From Streptomyces sp. NBC_01669 (GTDB taxonomy: Bacteria > Actinomycetota > Actinomycetes > Streptomycetales > Streptomycetaceae): DNA of 64,000 nt. Below the pieces are notes generated by a model. That model was not told the DNA's origin. It searched no databases and saw nothing but the letters and a program-made list of their open reading frames with translations. Shown piece by piece: positions 56,786-64,000 of this stretch (its first letter is position 1; the number at the start of each line of letters is the position of its first letter). The stretch spans positions 1,426,001 to 1,490,000 of the forward strand of contig NZ_JAPEQG010000001.1 of NCBI RefSeq assembly GCF_026339735.1. Direction: 5' to 3'. A program made the position numbers and the translations under genes.

Positions 56786-57798
56786 TGACCACGCCCGAAG
56801 CCGCGCCCATGCTCGCCATCCGCGACCTGCGGGTGAGCTTCCCGACCGACGACGGCGTGGTGCACGCGGTCAACGGCATGGACCTGACCCTGGCGCGCGG
56901 GGAAACCGTCGGAATCGTCGGCGAATCCGGCTCCGGCAAGACCGTCACGAGCCAGGCGCTGATGGGGCTGCTCAAGGGCACCTCGGCCACCGTCACCGGG
57001 CAGATCCTCCTGGACGGACAGGATCTCAACGCGCTCACCGAGGCACAGATGCGTGCCCACCGGGGCACGAAGATCGCGATGATCTTCCAAGACCCACTGT
57101 CGGCGATGCACCCGTTCTACCCGGTCGGGGTGCAGATCGCCGAGGCCTATCGGGTACACAACGACGTGTCCAGGAAGGCCGCGGCGCAGGTCGCCATCGA
57201 CATGCTCGGCCGGGTCGGGATTCCCGACCCGAGCCGCCGATACTCGGCGTACCCGCACGAGTTCTCCGGCGGCATGCGGCAGCGCGCGATGATCGCCATG
57301 GCGCTGGTCTGCGAACCCGAGCTGCTGATCGCCGACGAACCCACGACCGCGCTGGACGTCACCGTGCAGGCCCAGATCCTCGATCTGCTGGGCGAGCTGC
57401 AGGAGGAGACCGGGGCCTCGGTGATCCTGGTGACCCACGACCTCGGCGTGGTCGCCGAGGTCTGTCACCAGGTCGTGGTGATGTACGGCGGGGAGTGCGT
57501 GGAGCAGGCGACCGTCGCCGACCTGTTCAGCGACCCGCGACACCCCTACACCCAGGGACTGCTGGCTTCGATGCCGTCACTGGCAAGGCGGTCCGAGCGG
57601 CTCAACCCGATCCCGGGTTTCCCGCCGTCTCTGCTGGCGCTGCCCGACGGCTGCCTGTTCGCGGACCGCTGTCCGAAGACACACCTGGTGCCCGACAACG
57701 CCTGTGGTACGCGCCGGCCGACCCTGATCGGACCCGACGGGCACCCGTCGCGGTGCCACCTCGAGATCCTGCAACCGACCGGAGATGTGGTCCGATGA
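56785..57798 (+). CDS. DppD-type ABC transporter ATPase (module 2)
   Basis: 337 residues. Walker A IVGESGSGKT, Q-loop IFQDPLSAMHPFYP, signature EFSGGMRQRAMIAMAL, Walker B LLIADEPTTALD, H-loop ILVTHDLGVVAE, and the C-terminal oligopeptide extension CLFADRCPKTHLVPDNAC. It overlaps the next gene by 4 bp. Confidence 0.93.
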   Translation: MTTPEAAPMLAIRDLRVSFPTDDGVVHAVNGMDLTLARGETVGIVGESGSGKTVTSQALMGLLKGTSATVTGQILLDGQDLNALTEAQMRAHRGTKIAMIFQDPLSAMHPFYPVGVQIAEAYRVHNDVSRKAAAQVAIDMLGRVGIPDPSRRYSAYPHEFSGGMRQRAMIAMALVCEPELLIADEPTTALDVTVQAQILDLLGELQEETGASVILVTHDLGVVAEVCHQVVVMYGGECVEQATVADLFSDPRHPYTQGLLASMPSLARRSERLNPIPGFPPSLLALPDGCLFADRCPKTHLVPDNACGTRRPTLIGPDGHPSRCHLEILQPTGDVVR

Positions 57799-58796
57799 CG
57801 CCGCTGCTGCAGGTCACCGACCTGACCAAACACTTCCCGATCCGCTCCCGCGCCTTCCGGTCCGCCGGCGGCGTGATCAAGGCGGTTGACGGCGTCAGCT
57901 TCTCGGTCGACGCCGGGCAGACCCTCGGGCTGGTGGGAGAGTCCGGTTGCGGCAAGTCGACCACCGGCCGACTGCTCATGCGGCTACTGGCGCCCACGTC
58001 CGGGAGCATCCAGCTCGGCGGCCGGGAGATCGCCGAACTGCGCCGGTCGGACCTGCAGGAGTACCGGCGCCGGGTGCAGATGGTGTTCCAGAATCCCTCG
58101 TCCTCCCTCAACCCGCGTCAGTCCGTGGGCAGCGCGATCGCCGCACCGCTGCTGGCCCAACGGGTCACGCCGGCCGGCGGCGTCAAGGCCAAGGTGCGGG
58201 ATCTGATGGACCGGGTGGGGTTGCGCCCCGACCACTACAACCGCTTCCCGCACGAGTTCTCCGGCGGCCAGAAGCAGCGCGTGGGCATCGCCCGGGCGCT
58301 CGCCCTGGACCCGCAGCTGATCATCTGCGACGAACCGGTATCCGCGCTGGACGTCTCGGTGCAGGCGCAGGTGATCAATCTGCTTGAGGACATCCAGCGG
58401 GACACCGGGGTTGCGTACCTCTTCATCGCCCACGACCTGTCCGTGGTCCAGCACTTCGCCGACCGCATCGCGGTGATGTACCTGGGCAAGATCATGGAAT
58501 ACGGAGACACCGCAAGGGTTTTCGGCGCTCCGGAACATCCCTACACCCAGGCGCTGCTGTCCGCCGTCCCACAACCGGACCCGGCGGCAGACCGGAGCGG
58601 GCGGATCCGGCTGTCCGGAGATCTGCCCAGCCCGGCCGACCCGCCGCGCGGCTGCGTGTTCCGGTCCCGGTGTCCGGTGCATCCGCGGCTGGACCCACAA
58701 CGCCGGCAGCTGTGCAACGACAGTGTGCCGAGCGGCGACATCGCCTGCCATCACACCGATGTCGCAGCCGAGGCACTGGCCACGACAACCCGATAA
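57795..58796 (+). CDS. DppF-type ABC transporter ATPase (module 2)
   Basis: 333 residues. Walker A LVGESGCGKST, Q-loop VFQNPSSSLNPRQS, signature EFSGGQKQRVGIARAL, Walker B LIICDEPVSALD, H-loop LFIAHDLSVVQ, and the C-terminal extension CVFRSRCPVHPRLD. It is followed after 53 bp by the module-2 amidohydrolase with its own ribosome site. Confidence 0.93.
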   Translation: MTPLLQVTDLTKHFPIRSRAFRSAGGVIKAVDGVSFSVDAGQTLGLVGESGCGKSTTGRLLMRLLAPTSGSIQLGGREIAELRRSDLQEYRRRVQMVFQNPSSSLNPRQSVGSAIAAPLLAQRVTPAGGVKAKVRDLMDRVGLRPDHYNRFPHEFSGGQKQRVGIARALALDPQLIICDEPVSALDVSVQAQVINLLEDIQRDTGVAYLFIAHDLSVVQHFADRIAVMYLGKIMEYGDTARVFGAPEHPYTQALLSAVPQPDPAADRSGRIRLSGDLPSPADPPRGCVFRSRCPVHPRLDPQRRQLCNDSVPSGDIACHHTDVAAEALATTTR

Positions 58797-58849
58797 CCCG
58801 TTCCGCATCCGGGTGAACAGCCCTACCGCACAACAGAAAGGTGACAACA

Positions 58850-60061
58850 GTGTTGATCCGTGACGTCCGTCCGTGGGGTGGCCGGCGCAGCGACATCGAC
58901 CTGTCCGGCGATCGCATCGCGGCAATCCGACCGCACGACCCGGCCGCGCAGCCGGCCGGCGAGGTGGTCGAAGGCCGTGGCCGGCTGTTGCTGCCCTCGT
59001 TCAGCGATGTGCATGTGCACCTGGACTCGACCCGGATCGGCCTGCCGTTCCGGCCGCACACCGGCGGCCCGGGAGTCTGGACGATGATGCTCAACGACCG
59101 GCAGAACTGGCGCACCGCAGAGGTTCCCCTCATGGAACGGGTCGCCGGCACGCTGGAGCAGATGATCGCCCGCGGCACCACCCGGGTGCGGTCGTACGCG
59201 CAGGTGGACGTGGACTGCAAGCTCGAGAAGTTCGATGCCGTGGTGGCCGCGAAGGAGAAGTTCGCCGGTCAGGCCGACGTCCAGATCATGACGTTTCCGC
59301 AGGCCGGCATCCTCCGTGAGAAGGGCACCGTCGACTACCTGGAGGCCTCGCTGAAGGCGGGCGCCGAGGTGATTGGCGGCATCGATCCCTGTAGCCTCGA
59401 CCGGGATCCCAAGGGACACTTGGACATCGTGTTCGGGCTGGCCGAGAAGTACCAGGTCGAGGTGGACATCCACCTGCACGAGCCGGGTCATCTCGGGGTG
59501 TTCTCCACCGATCTGGTGCTCGAGCGCACCCGGGCAGTGGGCATGCAGGGCAAGGTCACGATGTCCCACGCCTACGAGCTGGGCTCGGTCTCCGAATCGG
59601 TGAGCCGCCGCATCATCGACGACTTCGCCGAGCTGGACATCGCGATGGCCACCGTGGCACCACCGGACCGCGGACAGCTGTCTCTGGTGGCGCTGACGGA
59701 GGCCGGTGTCCGGGTGGGCCTGGGCGAGGACGGCCAGCGCGACTACTGGAGCCCGTACGGCAACTGCGACATGCTCGATCGCACCTGGCAACTCGCATTC
59801 ACCAACAACTTCCGCCGCGACGATCTGATCGAAATGTCGCTGGCGGTCGCAACCGTCGGCGGAGCCTCGATCATGAGTCACGACGTCGCCCGGCTGTCCG
59901 GGACCGCCGACCGCCCCGGCCTGGCCGTCGGCGACCGTGCCGACCTGCTGCTCGTCGACGGCGAGACGCCGGCCAGTGCCGTGATGGACCGCGGCACCGA
60001 CCGCACCGTCCTGCACGACGGCGTCGTCGTCGCCGACCAACTGGCCCTGGTACGCCGCTGA
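58850..60061 (+). CDS. Cytosine-deaminase-like amidohydrolase (module 2)
   Basis: 403 residues from a GTG at 58850 with GAAAGG nearby; a GTG at 58841 is too close to that ribosome site. Metal ligands: His55/His57 in SDVHVHLD, His in VEVDIHLHEPGH, His in KVTMSHAYEL, and the Asp/Glu block VGLGEDGQRDYWSP (module 1 has AAGSDGVRDPW). Long blocks are shared with the module-1 enzyme, including VGMQGKVTMSHA versus AGMQGKVTISHA, so the two are paralogues. It closes operon 2, while the module-1 enzyme opens operon 1. Confidence 0.85.
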   Translation: MLIRDVRPWGGRRSDIDLSGDRIAAIRPHDPAAQPAGEVVEGRGRLLLPSFSDVHVHLDSTRIGLPFRPHTGGPGVWTMMLNDRQNWRTAEVPLMERVAGTLEQMIARGTTRVRSYAQVDVDCKLEKFDAVVAAKEKFAGQADVQIMTFPQAGILREKGTVDYLEASLKAGAEVIGGIDPCSLDRDPKGHLDIVFGLAEKYQVEVDIHLHEPGHLGVFSTDLVLERTRAVGMQGKVTMSHAYELGSVSESVSRRIIDDFAELDIAMATVAPPDRGQLSLVALTEAGVRVGLGEDGQRDYWSPYGNCDMLDRTWQLAFTNNFRRDDLIEMSLAVATVGGASIMSHDVARLSGTADRPGLAVGDRADLLLVDGETPASAVMDRGTDRTVLHDGVVVADQLALVRR

Positions 60062-60780
60062 GCTCGCGAGCAACAGCCCTTGCCCGTCCCGACGACGAGA
60101 ACTGCAGCTCGCCGTCCGGACCACCACTCGCCCGCCGGACATCACGAGTTCACGCCGAGCAACTCGGCCCACAACGTCCGGCACGCTCTCGTCGTCGATC
60201 AGAACGTGTCCGCCGGCGCACCCGGCCGCGAGGTGTTGGCCGCATCGGCGCACGATTCCCGCTGCGCAGGGTGATGGGACACTCTCGTCCCCCGGCATCC
60301 GCGGACCGGTGAGCCGTGGCGGCCGTCCGGCGCCGGGGCGACGGTGCCGCTGGCCACAGAGGTCTGGGCGTATCTGGCCTTCCCCCGGGAGACCTCGCCG
60401 ATTCCGGCGTCCGGCACGCTGCCGGACGGCGTCCTCCGCGACGACTATCCGCTGCCGCCCCACCCGATGTACACATTACGGCCGGACAAGCAGGTGTTCC
60501 TGAACACGCCGGCGAGGCTGCCGGCCGTCCGGCAGCCGTGGCTCCGCGATCTCTACGACCGGGTGCGGAAGGAGCGCAACACCTTCCTGGGCCAGTGCCG
60601 TGACCGGCAAGCTTTGCCGGTCACGGCGCTGGGGAACTCGGCCCGCAGACCGCCATGATCTCGGGCATCGCCATCGGCTGCGGAATGCCGGCGTTCGTGG
60701 CCACTACCGGGGTGGGACAGCCCTTGGAGGTGATGCACGGCCGACGTCTCGTGGCGCGGGAACGGGGGGAATGCGCGCGA
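60062..60780. other. Region of uncertain content between operon 2 and the MFS gene
   Basis: About 720 bp. The best frame starts with a GTG at 60344 and reads EVWAYLAFPRETSPIPASGT, DDYPLPPHPMYTLRPDKQVF, RQPWLRDLYDRVRKERNTFL before running through a strong hairpin. It has protein-like composition and G/C-biased third positions to about 60590, so it is probably the end of a coding gene that has lost its start. I do not recognise the family. 60062-60340 holds no clear gene. Confidence 0.4.
60593..60631. terminator. Very strong hairpin
   Basis: gccgtgaccggcaa (60597-60610) and its exact complement (60614-60627) with a 3-nt loop; four more pairs (one G-T) extend it to 60593-60631. It could terminate the unrecognised plus-strand fragment. 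The 14-mer gctttgccggtcac also occurs at 36721-36734. Confidence 0.7.
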
Positions 60781-62070
60781 CTATGCGGCCTCGTCTCCGC
60801 TGTACCTCCAGAGCTGAGGAACACAGAGCGCGAGCACCGCAAGCACCGCGACCAGCAGCAGTGCGCTCAGGAACGTGGTCGTCCCCACTCCGGCCCACTG
60901 CGCCGCCGCGCCGAGACCCAGCGACGCGAACGGCATGACACCGATGGCCAGTTCCTGGATTCCCAGGACGCGCCCCTGGACCGACGGTTCGGTGACCATG
61001 AGCAGCAGGGTCGTCTGCAGTACGCCGAAGGACGCGCTCATCACGCCGATGCACGCCATCAGGACGAAGGAGAGAGTCACGCTGTGGGACAGCGCGAAGA
61101 GTGACCACAGGGACGCCCACGTCGCCGTACCGAAGACGAACAGGCCGCCCTTGAACCTGAAGTCGCCGAGCGTGGCGATGACCAGCGAGCCGACGAGTCC
61201 GCCCGCGCCGCTGCAGGTCAGGAGCCAGCCCAGGCCCGCGGCGTCGAGACCCAATGCCTCTTGGGCGAAGACGGGCATGAACGCCTGGTAGATGGGCCAC
61301 AGAAGGACGTTCGCGGCGAGTGTGACAAGGAGGACGCTCGTGGCGAGCCGGTTGGTGAGCACGGTACGGACGCCGGCGCGCAGCATCGTGACGAAGGACC
61401 CGGGGCCGAAACCGGATGCGACCCCGGTCGTGCGTCCGCCGCTGGTGCGGAGCGGCCACAGGGCCGCAAGTGACACCCCGTACCAGGCAGTTGAGATCCA
61501 GAGGGCCTCGGGTGCACCCAGGGTGCTGATCATCGCGCCGCCGATGGCCGGTCCGACGACCTGGGTCATGTTCATCGCCATGGCGTTCAGGGCGTTCGCG
61601 TTGCTCAGGTTCTCCCGTCCCACGAGATCGAGGACCAACGCGAAACGGGCGGGCTGCGACGGCGACTGTGCCAGACCGATGGCAAGCCCGCCGAGCACCA
61701 GCGCCCAGTACGGAACCCGGAAGAACGACTCCATCGTCGCCACCACCGCCACCGCGCCCAACGCCCAGGAGCAGGCGAGGGCGAGGAGGCGCACCCGGTC
61801 GTATCGGTCCGACAGCACACCGGCGAACGGGCCGAACAGCATCGGGGCCAGGCGCACCGCGGTGAACACGGCGAGGAGCATCTCGGAGCGGGTCGTCTCG
61901 AAGACGAGCCAGCCCATGATCAGCGTCTGCGTCCAGGCCCCGCAGAAGAAGAACAGGTTGGACACCCACAGCCACCGGAAGCTGGTGCTGCTCTGCAGGG
62001 ACGACAGGGCCCTGGTCGCTCTCGGGGCTGTGGGTGTCGCAACGGTGTGGTTCCTGGGAGGGGAGGCCAT
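60781..62070 (-). CDS. MFS exporter (EntS/MFS_3-like)
   Basis: 429 residues with about twelve helices. Landmarks: SFRWLWVSNLFFFCGAWTQT at the N-terminus, the loop 2-3 motif GVLSDRYDRVRLLALACSWA, SQPARFALVLDLVGRENLSN, NAMAMNMTQVVGPAIGGAMI and a second-half GSLVIATLGDFRFKGGLFVF. This is the drug/siderophore exporter type. Its ATG touches the stop codon of the CodB-like gene with no gap, so it belongs to that operon, perhaps exporting a by-product or analogue of the permease substrate. Confidence 0.88.
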   Translation of the reverse strand: MASPPRNHTVATPTAPRATRALSSLQSSTSFRWLWVSNLFFFCGAWTQTLIMGWLVFETTRSEMLLAVFTAVRLAPMLFGPFAGVLSDRYDRVRLLALACSWALGAVAVVATMESFFRVPYWALVLGGLAIGLAQSPSQPARFALVLDLVGRENLSNANALNAMAMNMTQVVGPAIGGAMISTLGAPEALWISTAWYGVSLAALWPLRTSGGRTTGVASGFGPGSFVTMLRAGVRTVLTNRLATSVLLVTLAANVLLWPIYQAFMPVFAQEALGLDAAGLGWLLTCSGAGGLVGSLVIATLGDFRFKGGLFVFGTATWASLWSLFALSHSVTLSFVLMACIGVMSASFGVLQTTLLLMVTEPSVQGRVLGIQELAIGVMPFASLGLGAAAQWAGVGTTTFLSALLLVAVLAVLALCVPQLWRYSGDEAA

Positions 62071-63390
62071 CTATCGCGCGGCCGCCGGCCTCGTGAGGAC
62101 CCGCTCCAGAACCACGTACGCGACCACGGCCACGACGAGGCCGCTCACTGCGTCCGAGAACTGCGGCGCATACCAGTGCACGAGCCCGCCCACCATGGCG
62201 CCGGCGGCCCACGCGGCGAAGGCCGTGGGCCGTACGGCAGTGGTGGGGCGCCGGTCGACGCGGCTGCGCAGAATCACCTGATCGGCGATGAGCACGCCGC
62301 CGAGGGGCGGGACGAAGACGCTGAGGACGACCAGCCAGTCGAGGAAGTGGTCCCATACGCCGGCGAGGGCGGCGGCAGTGCCGATGATGCCCAGGACGAG
62401 GGTCGTGATCCGCATCTTGGTACGGGTCAGGTGCGACCAGCTGAGCGCCCCGTTGTAGAGGCAGTGGCTGCACACCGAGCCGAGGTTGACGAAGACGAAC
62501 ACGGCAGCGAGGGCGTCGAGGAGGAGGCCGTGGTCACCGGTGAGGATCGGCAGGAAGTTGCCGCCGACCGTGGCTGCGGAGGCGATGGCACCGGCCGCGA
62601 CGACAATGCCGCCGGTGATCTGGGCGACCATGCTGGCCAGCGGGAACGCGGTCGCGGTGGCGAGGACGGCCTGCTTGCCGTTCTTGGACCATCGGGTGAA
62701 GTCGGCGGTCATCGTGCCCGAGTCGGCGAACGTCGCCATGATGAGCGACACGGCCGCGCCGAACGTCATGGCGCTGTCCGGTGCGACGCCCTGGTAGTCG
62801 AGCACCGCACCCAGGCTGTGGTCCCGGGACACGATGACGATGGCTATCAGGCCGACGATGACGAACAGCGGCGCGGCGACGGCACCGAGCCACGACAGGG
62901 CACGGATACCGAGATAGGTGATCGCGACGAAGGCCGCGCCCGCGAGTACGGCGACGAGTTGTTCGTGCCAACCGAAGGCCTGGTTGAGGGTCGCTCCGGT
63001 GGCACCGGTGTTGAAGGCGAACCAACCCACGACGATCGTGGCCAGGAAGCCGGAGGCGACGACATGACCGACGCGGCCGAAGGTCTTCGTTGCCTGGAGG
63101 GCGAAGTTCTCGCCGGTGCTGCCCGCTCGATAGCTGAGCAGACCGACGTACACGAACATGACGAGGTTGGCGACGAGGACGGCGGCCAGCCCGCGCCAGA
63201 AGCCCAGGACGGCGACGACGACCCCGCCGGGTACGGCGTTGGTGAGGATCATCGGGAATCCGAACCACACGGCCGACACGGTCAGGAGGGACTTACGCCG
63301 TTCCTGGGGAACGGGGCTGTGCTCGTACTCCGAGTCGAGCTCTGTGCTCGGGTGCGCGGCATCGGCCGCGACGGGTATACGACTGTCCAT
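62071..63390 (-). CDS. CodB-like cytosine/purine permease (NCS1-type)
   Basis: 439 residues, about twelve helices: SVPVPQERRKSLL-like N-terminus (SPVPQERRKSLLTVSAVWFG), GGVVVAVLGFWRGLAAVLVA, LSYRAGSTGENFALQATKTF, GWFAFNTGATGATLNQAFGW, DFTRWSKNGKQAVLATATAF and the last helices with LSVFVPPLGGVLIADQVIL. The SxRAGxxG and DxTRW motifs are those of cytosine permease relatives, which import nucleobases or similar N-heterocycles with a cation. ATG at 63390. It sits between the AllG-like gene and the MFS gene. Confidence 0.88.
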   Translation of the reverse strand: MDSRIPVAADAAHPSTELDSEYEHSPVPQERRKSLLTVSAVWFGFPMILTNAVPGGVVVAVLGFWRGLAAVLVANLVMFVYVGLLSYRAGSTGENFALQATKTFGRVGHVVASGFLATIVVGWFAFNTGATGATLNQAFGWHEQLVAVLAGAAFVAITYLGIRALSWLGAVAAPLFVIVGLIAIVIVSRDHSLGAVLDYQGVAPDSAMTFGAAVSLIMATFADSGTMTADFTRWSKNGKQAVLATATAFPLASMVAQITGGIVVAAGAIASAATVGGNFLPILTGDHGLLLDALAAVFVFVNLGSVCSHCLYNGALSWSHLTRTKMRITTLVLGIIGTAAALAGVWDHFLDWLVVLSVFVPPLGGVLIADQVILRSRVDRRPTTAVRPTAFAAWAAGAMVGGLVHWYAPQFSDAVSGLVVAVVAYVVLERVLTRPAAAR

Positions 63391-63485
63391 GGGCGAGTCT
63401 CCGAGGTGGGGCAGGTCCTGTCGTCCCACTCCCGTGGTCGCCGGGAGGGCGGACGGGAGTGGGACGACAAGGACCTGGCGCGTGG

Positions 63486-64000
63486 TCAGATGAGGGAGTC
63501 GGCGAGGGCCTTGGCGGCCTTCTCGAAGGCCTCGACGGGCGGGTGTGTGATGCCGGCGCCGATCATGCCGATGCCCGCTTCCTTGTGGGCGATCGCGGTG
63601 TTGATGACCGGCAGGATCCCGGTGGCCAGGACCTTGCGTACGTCGATCCCGGTGGGGATGCCCTGGAAGTCGAGCATGGGGATGGTGACGTTGGGGTTCT
63701 GTGCCGTGGTGATCTCGCCCATCTGGCGTGTGAAGCCGATGGCCTCCTGCACGGTGCCGCCGACGAGGGCCACGATGGCGGGCGCGGTGGCCATGGCGAA
63801 GCCGCCGAAGCCGTAGGTCTCGCTGATCGCGCTGTCGCCGATGTCGAGGCCGGAGTCCTCCGGCTTGTATCCGGCGAACATCGGGCCGACGACCTTTTGG
63901 GCGGGCCCGGTGAACCATTGGTTTCCGCCCAGGCCACTGACCCGTACGCCGAACTCGACGCCGTTTCGGGCCATCGTGGTGACGATGGTCGAGCCCTCGA
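63486..64000 (-). CDS. allG: DUF1116 / AllG (YlbE)-like protein, C-terminal part
   Basis: The gene runs off the window end; the last ~170 residues are visible in frame to 64000. Segments: TTMARNGVEFGVRVSGLGGN, WFTGPAQKVVGPMFAGYKPE, DIGDSAISETYGFGGFAMAT, APAIVALVGGTVQEAIGFTR, GIPTGIDVRKVLATGILPVI and NTAIAHKEAGIGMIGAG. These are the conserved blocks of DUF1116, one subunit of oxamate carbamoyltransferase (AllFGH, formerly FdrA/YlbE/YlbF) in anaerobic allantoin breakdown. With the CodB-like permease downstream it suggests a nitrogen-compound pathway ending in carbamoyl transfer. The other subunits would be beyond the window. Confidence 0.78.
   Translation of the reverse strand, partial: EGSTIVTTMARNGVEFGVRVSGLGGNQWFTGPAQKVVGPMFAGYKPEDSGLDIGDSAISETYGFGGFAMATAPAIVALVGGTVQEAIGFTRQMGEITTAQNPNVTIPMLDFQGIPTGIDVRKVLATGILPVINTAIAHKEAGIGMIGAGITHPPVEAFEKAAKALADSLI

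Noticed and set aside
1..64000. CRISPR arrays, rRNA operons, or a secondary-metabolite gene cluster
   Set aside because: No regularly spaced repeats, rRNA sequence or clustered synthase/NRPS/terpene genes were found. The P450, desaturase and SnoaL-like genes are isolated.

Overview
The window is high-GC actinobacterial chromosomal DNA and almost certainly comes from a Streptomyces. The lineage markers are an SsgA-like sporulation protein, a WhiB-like iron-sulfur regulator, the actinobacterial Cys leader peptide ending in the RRHID...C motif, a MASE1 protein next to a PP2C/SpoIIE-type phosphatase, LigD-type end-joining enzymes, strong G/C preference at third codon positions, frequent GTG starts, and interspersed intergenic repeats of the kind seen in Streptomyces.

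Layout. 0-11.5 kb: the end of a saccharopine dehydrogenase-like gene, endonuclease V, a TnpB element, YciI, a secreted BNR-repeat protein, an SsgA-like protein, a lipoprotein, an ABC-F ATPase behind a structured leader, dimethylarginine dimethylaminohydrolase, and an acyl-ACP desaturase behind a near-perfect palindrome. 11.5-16.5 kb: a decayed zone with remnants of a resolvase, an acetyltransferase, an MFS/LysR pair and a GMC oxidoreductase. It also holds a TetR-type promoter and two odd tRNA genes directly upstream of an unusual SDR gene. 16.5-25.8 kb: a WhiB-like protein, a VOC protein, and an organosulfur operon (SsuD-like monooxygenase, SsuABC transporter, an extra binding protein, a DszB-like desulfinase) headed by a Cys leader peptide and divergent from an IclR regulator. 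25.8-43.2 kb: SNF2 helicase, LigD polymerase and ATP-dependent DNA ligase (divergent), MASE1 and PP2C proteins, stress proteins (CsbD, DoxX), ATP-grasp, a hydrolase-luciferase-domain fusion, and more broken genes (multicopper oxidase, PucR, acyl-CoA dehydrogenase, cytochrome P450). 43.2-60.1 kb: a catabolic island with a FadR-type regulator and two complete peptide/nickel-type ABC transporters. Each transporter is linked to a cytosine-deaminase-like amidohydrolase, with a third, divergent amidohydrolase between them and a fourth as a remnant. 60-64 kb: an MFS exporter, a CodB-like nucleobase permease, and the end of a gene like AllG/YlbE of oxamate carbamoyltransferase.

How it fits together. 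The 43-64 kb block reads as uptake and hydrolysis of nitrogen-rich ring or amide compounds: ABC and NCS1-type uptake, metal-dependent deaminases/hydrolases, and a late carbamoyl-transfer step. The 18.9-24.8 kb block reads as sulfur scavenging from organosulfonates or sulfinates under cysteine-sensing control. No CRISPR array, biosynthetic gene cluster, rRNA, intact prophage or integrase was seen.

The most unusual observations are the tRNA pair with broken acceptor-stem identity in front of the SDR gene, the repeated internal deletions that removed the middle of at least four genes while leaving both ends, the DszB-like desulfinase in an ssu operon, and the duplicated amidohydrolase-transporter modules.
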